Source: an uncultured Polaribacter sp. (lineage in GTDB: Bacteria > Bacteroidota > Bacteroidia > Flavobacteriales > Flavobacteriaceae). Taken from it: a stretch of 64,000 bases of DNA. The notes under the pieces were generated by a model. That model saw only the letters and a program-made list of their open reading frames with translations, made no database searches and was not told where the DNA came from. The translations under genes were made by a program, and so were the position numbers. The stretch is taken from contig CALSRX010000002.1 in NCBI GenBank assembly GCA_943788865.1, positions 186,001-250,000 of the forward strand, given 5' to 3'. Positions 47,232 to 57,330 of this stretch are shown here, piece after piece. The first letter of the stretch is position 1; each line of letters starts with the position of its first letter.

Positions 47232-50200
47232 ATGAAAACAAAGTTTAATGGAATTTTAACGCTATTACTAGCGTTGGTGGTGCAAATTTCTTTTGCACAG
47301 GAAAAAACTGTATCAGGTACAGTTTCTGACAATTCAGGAGCTTTACCAGGGGTTAGTATTCTTATCAAAGGAACAACTACAGGTACTGAAACAGACTTTG
47401 ATGGTAAGTATTCTATCAAAACTAAAGCAGGAGATGTTCTTAGTTTTAGTTATTTAGGATACAAAACTGTTGAAAGAACTGTTGGCTCTTCTAGTACTAT
47501 TAATGTAACAATGGTAGAAGACGCAAATGTTCTAGATGAAGTAGTAGTTACTGGTCTAGGTATTAAAAGAGACAAAAAAGCCTTAGGTTTCTCTCAACAA
47601 TCTGTAAAAGGTGAGGCTTTAACTAAAGCAAAAGAGGTAGATATCTCTAATGCTTTAGCAGGTAAGATTTCTGGGGTACAAATTGTTGGTAACAACAGTT
47701 CTACTTTCGGATCGTCTCAAATTAAATTAAGAGGTGAATCAAATGTATTGTATGTAGTTGATGGTGTAAAAGTATACGCTTCTTCAGACATTAACACAGA
47801 CAACATTGCTGATATCTCTGTACTTAAAGGTGGTGCTGCAACAGCGATCTATGGTCCTGATGGTAGAAACGGAGTTATTGTAATTACAACAAAGCAAGCA
47901 GAAAAAGGTGCGGCTAGTATAGATGTAGATTATGCTACAACTGTAAACTCTGTAACCAACTTAGCTGAATATCAAAATGAGTATGGTGGAGGTTACTCTC
48001 AAACGTTCCCTACATTTACATACAATCCAGCAACAGACCCTGCATCTTGGGCGGCTTTTAACGGACATAAAATTCCTGAGTATTATGCAGATGAGTCTTG
48101 GGGTCCTAAATTAGATGGAACACCTGTTCGTCACTGGGATTCATGGATTCAAGGAGCTTCAACTTTTGGAGAATTAAGACCTTGGTCTCCTACAACAAAT
48201 GATATCGATACGTTTTATGATGTTTCTTTAACTCAAAATGCTACAGTAGCATTTAACAAGGCAGATGAAAACTATTCTATTAGAACAGCGGTTTCTTATT
48301 TAGAGCAAAATGGTGTAATACCAAATTCTAAAAGAGATCAAACAAGAATCTCATTGAACGCTACGTACAATGTTTCTGAAAAGTTAGAGTTTTACGCAAA
48401 CTTCAACTATGAACAAAGATCGTTCTTAAACAATCCTGAGCAAGGATATGCAAACTTAGGATCTAACTTTAACCAATGGTGGCAAAGACAATTAGATTTC
48501 ACTAGATTAAGAAATTACGAACAACAAGGAAATCTTGTTTCTTGGAACATCAATAGTCCACGTAACACAAAACCATTATATTGGGACATGCCTTACTTGC
48601 ACTCTTATGAAAACTTAAAACATAATGATAAGAATGCTGTATATGGTAAAGTTGGAATAAACTATACGTTTAATGACAACCTTAATTTCAAAGCAGAGTT
48701 TAGAAGAACGTTTAACTCATATGCAAATGATGATAGAGGTACAACAAAGAGTTTATTAGATCAATCTTTTTACTCTGAGTCTATGCAAAGAACTTCTCAA
48801 AAAGAATTTTTCGCAATCGCTAACTACAACAAAAAGTTTATGGATGACACTTTTGATGTTACTGTTTCTGTGGGAACTGAAATTACAGAATTTGACAGTA
48901 AATCATTAAGCTCTAGCACTGTTGGAGGATTAACCATTCCTTTATTCTATAACTTAGCAGGTTCTAAAGATCCAGCTTCTACAAGTACTGGAATTACGCA
49001 ATGGGAATCTAGAGGTATTTTCTCTAAAGCTTCTGTTGGATACAAAGACATGGCGTATTTAGACGGATCATACAGATTAGACTGGAGATCTACGGCTAAC
49101 CCATCAGCTAACAGAATTGAAACTTATGGATTTTCTGCAAGTTTCTTAGCGCATAAAATATTACCTAAAAATGATATTTTAAACTTTGCGAAATTAAGAG
49201 CTGGGTATTCTACTTCTCCTTTCTTCCCAAATCCATACCAAATTTCTAGCATCTACAACGTAGGTAGCTTATATAATGGTGAAGGTAGATTATATGTTTC
49301 TGGAACTCAAGCAAACCCTCTTTTAGAAGGTGGTGTGAGAAAAGAAATGGAAATAGGAACAGAGTTGTATTTATTTAACAACAAGATCTCTTTAGACTTA
49401 ACCTACTTTAACAGAAAAGATGAAGGTATTCCTGTAGGAGTTCCTTTAGATGGAGCTACTGGATATTCTAGTGTTACTGTAAATGCAGGTAAAACAACTT
49501 CTTCTGGGGTTGAATTAGGATTGTCTGGAGATGTTATCAGAACTGAAGACTTTACATTTAACATGGCATTGAACTTAGCAACACTATCTAAAGTTGTAGA
49601 CTTTATTTATGATGGGGTAACTGCAAGAGATATTAGTTCTTATACTTCTAACATGAGATTACAAGAAAGAGTTGGTGAAGAGTGGGGTCTTTTTTACGGA
49701 ACAGGTTATGCACGTGGAGCGAATGGAGAGATTATGTTTAGATCTAATGGTCGTTATGCTTTACAACCTAACAAATTCTTAGGGTCTTTATTACCAGATT
49801 TAACAGGAGGTATTACAACAAACTTTGATTATAAAAACATGAGCTTAAGCTTAGGTTTTGATTTCCAAATTGGAGGTAGATACTACTCTAGAACAGAAAG
49901 ATATATGGATCACTCAGGTTTATCTTCTTATACAGCAGGTTTAAACGACAAAGGAAATCCTAAAAGAGATCCTGTAGCTTCTGGTGGTGGTGTTCACATT
50001 AAAGGTATTTTACAAACTGGTACTGATGCAGATGGTAACCCAACTTCTGATGGAACTGTTGTTGATAGATATATTGACGCTCAAGATTACTATTATTTAG
50101 GAAACTTAGGTAATGTGTACGAAAACAACCTACACGATGCAACCTATGCTAAATTAAGAACGATTAGATTTAACTATACTTTAAATAAAGATTTTGTTAG

Positions 50201-50381
50201 CAAGTTTAACATCAAATCTGCTTCTATCGGAGCTTTTGCAAACAACGTATGGTTAATTTACTCTGATCTTCCTTGGATTGATCCTTCAGAAATTGAAAAA
50301 AGATCTGGTATCAACTGGGCTGAAGCAGGAACTTTACCTCAAACGAGATCTTTCGGATTAAACTTAAAATTAACATTTTAA
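47232..50381 (+). CDS. SusC/RagA family TonB-linked outer-membrane transporter (first of two)
   Basis: The start is set at the ATG at 47232 (1049 residues) because this ATG and the 22 bases before it match the second SusC gene. A signal peptide (MKTKFNGILTLLLALVVQIS) is followed by a carboxypeptidase-like domain (TVSDNSGALPGVSILIKGTT) and the TonB-box region VLDEVVVTGLG. The plug (LYVVDGVKV, AATAIYGPDGRNGVIVITT) and the large barrel come next; the end is LKLTF. It pairs with the SusD-like lipoprotein 12 bases downstream to import an oligomer, sugar or peptide of unknown nature. No glycoside hydrolase is nearby to indicate the substrate. Confidence 0.93.
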   Translation: MKTKFNGILTLLLALVVQISFAQEKTVSGTVSDNSGALPGVSILIKGTTTGTETDFDGKYSIKTKAGDVLSFSYLGYKTVERTVGSSSTINVTMVEDANVLDEVVVTGLGIKRDKKALGFSQQSVKGEALTKAKEVDISNALAGKISGVQIVGNNSSTFGSSQIKLRGESNVLYVVDGVKVYASSDINTDNIADISVLKGGAATAIYGPDGRNGVIVITTKQAEKGAASIDVDYATTVNSVTNLAEYQNEYGGGYSQTFPTFTYNPATDPASWAAFNGHKIPEYYADESWGPKLDGTPVRHWDSWIQGASTFGELRPWSPTTNDIDTFYDVSLTQNATVAFNKADENYSIRTAVSYLEQNGVIPNSKRDQTRISLNATYNVSEKLEFYANFNYEQRSFLNNPEQGYANLGSNFNQWWQRQLDFTRLRNYEQQGNLVSWNINSPRNTKPLYWDMPYLHSYENLKHNDKNAVYGKVGINYTFNDNLNFKAEFRRTFNSYANDDRGTTKSLLDQSFYSESMQRTSQKEFFAIANYNKKFMDDTFDVTVSVGTEITEFDSKSLSSSTVGGLTIPLFYNLAGSKDPASTSTGITQWESRGIFSKASVGYKDMAYLDGSYRLDWRSTANPSANRIETYGFSASFLAHKILPKNDILNFAKLRAGYSTSPFFPNPYQISSIYNVGSLYNGEGRLYVSGTQANPLLEGGVRKEMEIGTELYLFNNKISLDLTYFNRKDEGIPVGVPLDGATGYSSVTVNAGKTTSSGVELGLSGDVIRTEDFTFNMALNLATLSKVVDFIYDGVTARDISSYTSNMRLQERVGEEWGLFYGTGYARGANGEIMFRSNGRYALQPNKFLGSLLPDLTGGITTNFDYKNMSLSLGFDFQIGGRYYSRTERYMDHSGLSSYTAGLNDKGNPKRDPVASGGGVHIKGILQTGTDADGNPTSDGTVVDRYIDAQDYYYLGNLGNVYENNLHDATYAKLRTIRFNYTLNKDFVSKFNIKSASIGAFANNVWLIYSDLPWIDPSEIEKRSGINWAEAGTLPQTRSFGLNLKLTF

Positions 50382-50393
50382 AAGATAAATAAA

Positions 50394-51815
50394 ATGAAAA
50401 AAACAATTAAAAAAATAGCTGTCTTTATGTTCGCCGCTAGTATCATCAGTTCATGTAATACTGTTGATTTTGGAAACATAAATGATAACCCTAATGGACC
50501 TACAGCTGCCATTACATCTCAATTGTTGCCCGCAGCTCAAGTATCTGTATCTACAATTATTACTGATGTAACTGGTATAAATTATGTACAGCAAATTACA
50601 GAAGGACAGTATCCAGGACCTTCTAGATATGCTTCCTTAACGTTTAGTTATAATGGTTGGTACACAGGACCAATTCAAAATTTAAACAGAATTATTGAAG
50701 TAAACGAAGATGCTGCTACAGCACCTGTTGTAGCTGCCTTTGGTAACAACAACAATCAAATTGCGGTTGCAAAATTATTAAGAGCATATTTCTTACAGTA
50801 TATGACAGACACTTGGGGAGCATTACCTTGGACTGAAGCCTTTAAAGGTATTCAAGGAACTCAACCTAAGTTTGACTCTCAGCAATCATTATACACGTAT
50901 ATGTTTGCAGAAGTAGATGATGCATTAAGTAAAATTAATGCGGGTGCTGGACCTCAAGGAGATCTTCTTTTTGGTGGAGACATGGCAAAATGGGCTTCTT
51001 TTGGTAACATGTTAAAAATGACCATGGCATTAAGAATTTCTGATGCTGATGCAGGTACTGCGAAGACTAAATTTGAACAAGCAGTTGCTTCTGGTAAATT
51101 AGTAACTACCAATGCTCAAAATATCAGATGGAACTACGGTTCTGATGAAACTAGTGATAATCCTTGGGAAGATAGATTCTTTTCTCGTGAAGATTATTTA
51201 ATGTCAGAAACTTTAATGGGATTCTTAAATGCTAAAGCAGATCCTAGAAAAACGAAGTACACAAAACCAGCTCAAAACTTAGCAGTTCCAGATATTTATG
51301 CTGGAGCTCCTAATGGTAAAGTAAATGGTAACACAAAAGATTTTGCGTTTATTACAGATACTGTAATTGGAGACAAAACATACAAAGTTGCTATTTATAC
51401 AGCTGCTCAAACACACTTCGCATTAGCTGAAGGTGCATTGAAAGGTTGGAATGTTGGTGGTGGAACAGCTGCTGCACATTTTAAATTGGGTATTGAGGCT
51501 TCTATGATGGACTGGGGTGTTACTACTACAGATATGAATATATATACTGCTGCAAACACTAGTGCTACTATCGCTGATATCGCTTACGAGAAATATATGG
51601 CATTGTATTTAAATGGACCTGAATTGTGGGCTGAATGGAGAAGATTGGATGTACCAGTATTGACTCCTTCTACTTTTGCTCTTGACCCAAGAATTCCTGT
51701 AAGACATGCTTATGATGGATCTGTAGGTGATAACAACCCAACAAATTATGCTGCTGTTGTTGCTTCGCAAGGACCAGATAATTTACACACTAAATTATGG
51801 TGGGATAAAAACTAA
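50394..51815 (+). CDS. SusD/RagB-like surface lipoprotein (SusD-2 type)
   Basis: A 473-residue lipoprotein with lipobox IISSCNT near residue 21. The helical body is typical of SusD-like lids: an N-terminal NDNPNGPTAA segment, a TPR-like core (LLRAYFLQYMTDTWGALPWTEAF) and a C-terminal YEKYMALYLNGPELWAEWRRL. It forms the substrate-capturing lid of the SusC barrel encoded immediately upstream. A terminator follows, so the pair is one unit. Confidence 0.9.
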   Translation: MKKTIKKIAVFMFAASIISSCNTVDFGNINDNPNGPTAAITSQLLPAAQVSVSTIITDVTGINYVQQITEGQYPGPSRYASLTFSYNGWYTGPIQNLNRIIEVNEDAATAPVVAAFGNNNNQIAVAKLLRAYFLQYMTDTWGALPWTEAFKGIQGTQPKFDSQQSLYTYMFAEVDDALSKINAGAGPQGDLLFGGDMAKWASFGNMLKMTMALRISDADAGTAKTKFEQAVASGKLVTTNAQNIRWNYGSDETSDNPWEDRFFSREDYLMSETLMGFLNAKADPRKTKYTKPAQNLAVPDIYAGAPNGKVNGNTKDFAFITDTVIGDKTYKVAIYTAAQTHFALAEGALKGWNVGGGTAAAHFKLGIEASMMDWGVTTTDMNIYTAANTSATIADIAYEKYMALYLNGPELWAEWRRLDVPVLTPSTFALDPRIPVRHAYDGSVGDNNPTNYAAVVASQGPDNLHTKLWWDKN

Positions 51816-51848
51816 ATTATAGCAATTATAATTTAACTTTTAAAGTTA

Positions 51849-51883
51849 AAAGCTGTAAAGAGAGATCTTTACAGCTTTTTTTT
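51849..51883 (+). terminator. terminator of the first SusCD pair
   Basis: A 12-bp inverted repeat AAAGCTGTAAAG / CTTTACAGCTTT with a 6-nt loop is followed by nine T. The rest of the 211-base gap up to the second SusC start is AT-rich and shows nothing else except the conserved 22 bases before the ATG. Confidence 0.85.
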
Positions 51884-52026
51884 TGCAAAAAATGAACTGT
51901 TAAAAATTATGATAAATTAATTAATTGTATTTAAAATGTTAAAATAAATAATAATAAATGTTAAAAAATTGGGATAATTAAAATTAAATTAAGATTTTTG
52001 TAACAATTAATTCAAATAATTATACA

Positions 52027-55000
52027 ATGAAGACAAAGTTTAATGGAATTTTGACGCTTTTATTGGCGTTCATTGTGCAAATAAGTTTTGCACAAGACAA
52101 AGCTATTTCAGGAACTGTTAAAGATGCATCCGGTGCATTACCTGGAGTAAGTATTTTAATTAAGGGAACAACAACTGGTACAGAAACAGATTTTGATGGG
52201 AAGTATACCCTGAGAGCTTCATCTGGAAATGTGTTAGTTTTTAGCTACCTTGGTTATAAGACGGTAGAAAGAACTGTTGGAAATGCAGCTGTAATTAATG
52301 TTACTTTAGCAGAAGACGCTAATGTACTTGATGAAGTTGTTGTTTTAGGATATGGTTCTCAAAAGAAGACAGAACTTACTGGATCTACAGTTCAAGTAAA
52401 TTCTGAACAGATTGAAATGGTTCCTGTATCTACAGTTGACCAAGTTTTACAAGGTAAAGTAGCTGGTTTGGTATTTAATGGTGATTCTGGTACACCAGGA
52501 TCTACTACAGATATTAGAATTAGAGGTGTAAGTTCAATTACAGCAGGTAATGAGCCTTTATATGTAATTGATGGAGTGCCGATGAATAATGATAACGTAT
52601 CTGCAACAGGTTCGGGTTCATCTTTATCTGCTTTATCATCTATCAATAGTAACAACATTGCAAGTATTACAGTACTTAAAGATGCTTCTGCAACAGCTGC
52701 CTATGGAGCTAGAGGAGCAAATGGGGTAATTTTAATTACTACAAAATCTGGTAAAGCTGGTAAAACAACGTTTAGCTTTAGCTCTTCTGTTGGTTTTTCT
52801 AATGACGCAACACCAGGACCAACTCCTTTAACAGGTGCTGAAAGAGAAATGTTATTTTATGAAGCATTGTACAATACGTATGGAGCGGGATACAATTTAA
52901 GTAATGTTGCTGATGCTAAAAACTGGTATAATGTTACTGGATTTTTTGGTGATGATTACAAAAAATGGAACGATGCTGGAAGACCAGAAGCACATTGGGA
53001 AAATGTTATTGTAAATAAAGATGCTTTATTTCAAGAATACAACGTAAGTGCTCAAGGTGGTGATGAAAATCACAACTTCTTTGCTTCTTTAGGATATTAC
53101 AATCAAGAAGCTACCGTTATTGGTTCTACTTTTGATAGAGTTTCTGGATCAATCAACTTTTCTAAAAACTTAAGTGATAAATTAAAGTTTTCTACAAAGA
53201 ATAGTGCTTCACATACGTATCAAGATGGTTTATTAGAAGCTAGTGCTTATTTTTCTTCACCACGTTCGGTAAAGTTCTTTATGCCTGCAATCGATCAACC
53301 ATATAATCCAGATGGAACTATTAACTTAAATACTACGTTACCAAATCCATTATGGATTGCTCAAAACGATATTGATGATTCAAAGTTTACTAGAATTATT
53401 TCAAATAACTTATTTGAGTGGGAAACTCCAATCGAAAATTTAAGAATGGGTTCTAGAATCAATATCGATTATCAAGTTTATAACTATAAAAGATATAGAA
53501 ACAGAATTAGTGGAGATGGTAGAGGTTCAAACGGATATGCTTGGGCTGCACACAGAAACAATGTAACGTATGTATTTGCAAATACATTAGATTACACGTA
53601 TAACCTCAATGAAGATCACCAATTTGATTTTACTTTGGTACAGGAGTATCAAAAAAATAGAAGTTTATACTTAGATGGAGATGGAGATAACTTTGCAACA
53701 GATGGATTGACAAACTTAGCTTCGGCTGGTAACCCAACTTCTGCATCATCTTCTTTCTCTGATTGGGCAGTAGCTCGTTACTTAGGTTTGATGCACTATT
53801 CAGGTTTTCAAGGACGTTATGTTTTTGACGCAACATATACACGTGAAGGAAACTCAAGATTTGCTCCGGCAAAAAGATGGGGTAACTTCTGGTCTGTAGG
53901 TTCTGCTTGGAACATTCACAAAGAAAGCTTTATGGAAAATTTTGAATATATCAATAATTTAAAAGTAAGAGCTTCTTATGGGGTAACAGGTAACGCTAAC
54001 ATCGGGTTAAACTCTTACCAAGCATTGTTTGGTTTTGGAGGAACTTATGGTGGTGGTGGTGCTATCAACCCTGCTAGTTTTGGGAATAACGATTTATCTT
54101 GGGAAACTTCACATACATTTGATGTAGGTATTGATATCGGATTATTCCAAAACAGAATTAGTACTTCTATTGGATACTACAGAAGAGAATCTAAAGACTT
54201 ATTATTAAACGTTCCTCTTTCTCTAACTACTGGTTTTACTTCTCAAACGAGAAATATTGGTAGAATGGAAAACAAAGGGATTGAAGTTGAATTCAATGGA
54301 GACATTGTTAGATCTGAAGACTTTAACGTATCTGTTGGAGGTAACTTTGCAACCACTCAAAACGAAGTGTTAGAATTAGCTGTTGATGGTAATGGTCAAG
54401 TTATCAATATTAGTGGTGGTTCAAGACAAAGAACAGAAGTTGGACAACCAGTTTGGGCATGGCACATGCAAAAATGGGCTGGAGTAGATCCTGCTAATGG
54501 AGATGAATTGTATTACATCAATGGTAAAGACGGCGCTACAACAAACAACTTTAACCTTGCTGAAAGAGCATTTCAAGGTGGTAGTGCAATTCCAACCTTT
54601 ACAGGTGGATTAAATGTACACGTGGATTATAAAGGATTTTTCTTAGACCTTAACGGATATTATGCTACTGGACATAAAGTGTATGAAGACTGGCATAGAT
54701 ATACAAATGGTACAGACTTCTTTTCTACGTTGTACTATCAAGGTGTAGATGCTATTTTAGATAGATGGCAAAAACCTGGAGATACAGGAACAAGATTTGG
54801 TAGAATGAAAGCTACCACAGTTCCATGGCAAAGCCATTCTAAATTCTTATACGATGGAACTTATTTCAGATTGAAGAACTTAACCTTTGGTTACGATATG
54901 GATTCTGAAGCTTTAGAGTCTATAGGAGTTTCTTCTGCAAGATTTTTCGTAAGAGGTACCAACTTGTTTACTTGGGTTAAAGATGACTTATTAAAGTATG

Positions 55001-55086
55001 ACCCTGAGGTAGATGCTAGAGGTACTGCATCGTTAACAACACCTGCGGTAAAATCTATCATTTTTGGTATTAACATTAAATTTTAG
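52027..55086 (+). CDS. SusC/RagA family TonB-linked outer-membrane transporter (second of two)
   Basis: 1019 residues. The signal peptide, carboxypeptidase-like domain and TonB-box region (VLDEVVVLGYGSQKKTELTG) are close to those of the first SusC. The plug (PLYVIDGVPMNND, ASATAAYGARGANGVILITTKSG) and barrel diverge, so the substrate is likely different. It ends FGINIKF. The SusD-like partner starts 5 bases after its stop. The two tandem pairs probably arose by duplication, or share a conserved N-terminal module by gene conversion. Confidence 0.95.
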   Translation: MKTKFNGILTLLLAFIVQISFAQDKAISGTVKDASGALPGVSILIKGTTTGTETDFDGKYTLRASSGNVLVFSYLGYKTVERTVGNAAVINVTLAEDANVLDEVVVLGYGSQKKTELTGSTVQVNSEQIEMVPVSTVDQVLQGKVAGLVFNGDSGTPGSTTDIRIRGVSSITAGNEPLYVIDGVPMNNDNVSATGSGSSLSALSSINSNNIASITVLKDASATAAYGARGANGVILITTKSGKAGKTTFSFSSSVGFSNDATPGPTPLTGAEREMLFYEALYNTYGAGYNLSNVADAKNWYNVTGFFGDDYKKWNDAGRPEAHWENVIVNKDALFQEYNVSAQGGDENHNFFASLGYYNQEATVIGSTFDRVSGSINFSKNLSDKLKFSTKNSASHTYQDGLLEASAYFSSPRSVKFFMPAIDQPYNPDGTINLNTTLPNPLWIAQNDIDDSKFTRIISNNLFEWETPIENLRMGSRINIDYQVYNYKRYRNRISGDGRGSNGYAWAAHRNNVTYVFANTLDYTYNLNEDHQFDFTLVQEYQKNRSLYLDGDGDNFATDGLTNLASAGNPTSASSSFSDWAVARYLGLMHYSGFQGRYVFDATYTREGNSRFAPAKRWGNFWSVGSAWNIHKESFMENFEYINNLKVRASYGVTGNANIGLNSYQALFGFGGTYGGGGAINPASFGNNDLSWETSHTFDVGIDIGLFQNRISTSIGYYRRESKDLLLNVPLSLTTGFTSQTRNIGRMENKGIEVEFNGDIVRSEDFNVSVGGNFATTQNEVLELAVDGNGQVINISGGSRQRTEVGQPVWAWHMQKWAGVDPANGDELYYINGKDGATTNNFNLAERAFQGGSAIPTFTGGLNVHVDYKGFFLDLNGYYATGHKVYEDWHRYTNGTDFFSTLYYQGVDAILDRWQKPGDTGTRFGRMKATTVPWQSHSKFLYDGTYFRLKNLTFGYDMDSEALESIGVSSARFFVRGTNLFTWVKDDLLKYDPEVDARGTASLTTPAVKSIIFGINIKF

Positions 55087-55091
55087 AGATC

Positions 55092-56468
55092 ATGAAAAAA
55101 ATAAATAAATTATTTACAACACTTTTCATCTTTACGTTAATATTTTCTTCATGTAATACTGCTGATCTAGACCCTAGTTTAGAACAAGCTAAATCAGTTG
55201 AAGGAAGTATAAAGACTATATCGGATGTAGAAGGTATTATTAAAGGAGCCTATAATGTGTTTACAGGTTCAGGATATTATGGTAGAGATTTTATCATAAA
55301 TGGTGAAGTTCGTTCTGACAACTGTTTTTCTAACGGTAACTCTGGACGTTTTACAACACAAGCATCTTTAGCATATAACGCCAATTCTGGTTTTATGTTT
55401 GATGATGCATATCGTGCAATTGCAATTGCAAATATTGTTATTGCAACAGATATATCTAAATTAACAGGAGATGCAGCTTATGGTGCTCACTTACAAGGTC
55501 AAGCTTATGCAATTAGAGCATTAGCACATTTTGACTTAGTGAAGACCTACGGTCAACAACACGCAGGTGGTACTTTAGGTGTTCCTTATGTAAAGGAGTT
55601 TAAAGGAGATGATTTATTTCCATCACGTGCAACTGTAGACTCTAACAAGGCTGATATTTATGCTGATTTAGAATCGGCGTACACTAAGATGAAGCCTGCA
55701 TATTTTAATAGCTCAAGAGAATACATGTCTCAAATGACAGCGAAAGCTTTAGAATCTAGGGTAGCAATTTATTTTGGAGATTATCCAAGAGCAAAAAGTG
55801 CTGCGCAAATAGTGATAAACTCTGGTTTATATCCAGTGATGTCTGCTGCAAACTATGTGTCTTCATGGGCTGGTAAAGGTAATGGAAATTCAATTTTTGA
55901 ATTGGCTTTTAGTCCTACTGACAACTTAGGTGGTAATGGTTTAGCATATATCTACAGAACAACTGGTGGTGGAAGCTACGGTGATGTTCAAGTGTTAGAT
56001 GGTGTTGATGCTATTTATGCTGCTGGCGATGTTAGAAAAGGTATTTTAGGTATGGAAGGAACGATGCTTAGAAATATCGGTAAATGGCCAGAAAACCAAG
56101 GATATGACAACGTTGTTGTGATTAGAATTGAAGAAGTTATTTTAAATTATGCAGAAGCATTATTTGAAGAAGGAGCTGCTTCTTACCCTGCTGCTATGGC
56201 GCAATTAAATGCAATTACGAGCAAAAGAGGTGCTGCCGCTTATACTTCAATTACTAAAGCAGATATTTTAAATGAAAGAAGAAAAGAATTGATGTTTGAA
56301 GGTTTCCGTTTTGATGACTTAATGAGAACTGGAGCTGGATTGGTTAAATCTTCTCCACAACAAAACTTTACTACTACATTTACATATCCTAACAATGCAT
56401 TTGCATGGCCAATTCCACAAAGTGAAATTGATGCAAATTCAAATATGACTCAGAATACTGGGTATTAA
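55092..56468 (+). CDS. RagB/SusD family nutrient-uptake lipoprotein
   Basis: A 458-residue SusD homologue with lipobox IFSSCNT. The body shows GQAYAIRALAHFDLVKTYGQ, the QMTAKALESRVAIYFGDY TPR segment and the diagnostic C-terminal ILNERRKELMFEGFRFDDLMRTG and AWPIPQSEIDAN. It forms the extracellular lid for the SusC directly upstream. It belongs to a different SusD subfamily from the first pair's lipoprotein, supporting distinct substrates. Confidence 0.95.
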   Translation: MKKINKLFTTLFIFTLIFSSCNTADLDPSLEQAKSVEGSIKTISDVEGIIKGAYNVFTGSGYYGRDFIINGEVRSDNCFSNGNSGRFTTQASLAYNANSGFMFDDAYRAIAIANIVIATDISKLTGDAAYGAHLQGQAYAIRALAHFDLVKTYGQQHAGGTLGVPYVKEFKGDDLFPSRATVDSNKADIYADLESAYTKMKPAYFNSSREYMSQMTAKALESRVAIYFGDYPRAKSAAQIVINSGLYPVMSAANYVSSWAGKGNGNSIFELAFSPTDNLGGNGLAYIYRTTGGGSYGDVQVLDGVDAIYAAGDVRKGILGMEGTMLRNIGKWPENQGYDNVVVIRIEEVILNYAEALFEEGAASYPAAMAQLNAITSKRGAAAYTSITKADILNERRKELMFEGFRFDDLMRTGAGLVKSSPQQNFTTTFTYPNNAFAWPIPQSEIDANSNMTQNTGY

Positions 56469-56490
56469 TTAATTATTAGAATTAGAAAAG

Positions 56491-56518
56491 AAACCACCTC
56501 AATTGAGGTGGTTTTTTT
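56491..56518 (+). terminator. terminator of the second SusCD pair
   Basis: A perfect 10-bp inverted repeat AAACCACCTC / GAGGTGGTTT with loop AATT is followed by a T-run. It lies 22 bases after the SusD stop. Confidence 0.88.
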
Positions 56519-56539
56519 ATTTATAATTACATTTGCAGC

Positions 56540-57292
56540 ATGGAAGTAAAAACAGAAATCATCTTTGGAATTAGAGCTATTATAGAAGCAATTCATAGCG
56601 GCAATACAATTAGTAAGGTTTACTTACAAAAAGACCTAAAAGGAAGCTTATTTTCTGAATTGAATGGTTTGATAAAAGCCAACGGCATTTCTACAAGTAA
56701 TGTTCCGGTAGAAAAATTAGACCGCTTATCAAAACACAACAATCACCAGGGTGCTGTTGCGCAAATTTCTCCAATTGATTTTTACGATTTAGAAACCTTG
56801 ATAGAAAAGGTTGTTGATGAAGATAAAGTTCCTTTGTTTTTATTACTTGATCAGTTATCTGATGTGAGAAATTTTGGTGCGATCATAAGAACTGCAGAAT
56901 GTACTGGAGTAAATGGAATAATCATTCAAAAAAACGGAAGTGCTCCTGTAAATGCAGAAACCATTAAAACTTCTGCTGGTGCAGCTTTTAAAGTACCTAT
57001 TTGTAAGGTAGATCATATTAAAGATGCACTCTTTATTTTACAAGCTTCAGCTATTAAAACGGTTGCAGCAACTGAAAAAACAGAAGACTCTATTTTTGAT
57101 ATCAATTTTAATCAGCCTATTGCAATTATTATGGGTTCTGAACACAGAGGTGTAAATCCGTCTATCTTAAAAATGGTTGATTATAAAGCCAAATTACCTT
57201 TATTAGGAGAAATTGAATCTTTAAATGTTTCTGTAGCTTGTGGTGCCTTTTTATATGAAACTGTTAGACAGAGGTTAGTGATTAGTGATTAG
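56540..57292 (+). CDS. rlmB: 23S rRNA (guanosine-2'-O-)-methyltransferase RlmB-type (SpoU family)
   Basis: A 250-residue TrmH/SpoU methyltransferase. The N-terminal substrate-binding domain (IIFGIRAIIEAI) is followed by a knotted SAM domain with motif 1 VRNFGAIIRTAE, motif 2 IAIIMGSEHRGV and motif 3 LNVSVACGAFLYE. The family methylates G2251 of the 23S P loop; the related tRNA enzymes are shorter. The last codons and stop lie inside a 7-bp tandem repeat (57274-57315), so the C-terminus depends on repeat number. Confidence 0.88.
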   Translation: MEVKTEIIFGIRAIIEAIHSGNTISKVYLQKDLKGSLFSELNGLIKANGISTSNVPVEKLDRLSKHNNHQGAVAQISPIDFYDLETLIEKVVDEDKVPLFLLLDQLSDVRNFGAIIRTAECTGVNGIIIQKNGSAPVNAETIKTSAGAAFKVPICKVDHIKDALFILQASAIKTVAATEKTEDSIFDINFNQPIAIIMGSEHRGVNPSILKMVDYKAKLPLLGEIESLNVSVACGAFLYETVRQRLVISD

Positions 57293-57315
57293 TGGTTAGT
57301 GGTTAGTGGTTAGTA
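57274..57315 (+). repeat. tandem heptamer repeat overlapping the rlmB stop
   Basis: Six consecutive 7-mers of the form (G/A)TTAGTG, in order G, A, A, G, G, G, the last ending in A. The rlmB stop TAG (57290-57292) is in the third unit. Because 7 is not a multiple of 3, gain or loss of a unit would move the reading frame at the very C-terminus. Confidence 0.85.
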
Positions 57316-57330
57316 AGATTATAAAAAGTT

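Noticed and set aside
47232-52300. Similar 5' ends of the two SusC genes as a mobile direct repeat
   Set aside because: The similarity covers leader, signal peptide and one domain in proper frame and then fades; no terminal repeats or target duplications were seen. Gene duplication or conversion is enough.
57274-57315. CRISPR-like short repeats
   Set aside because: The units are 7 bp and directly adjacent with no spacers; there are no cas genes. It is a simple tandem repeat.
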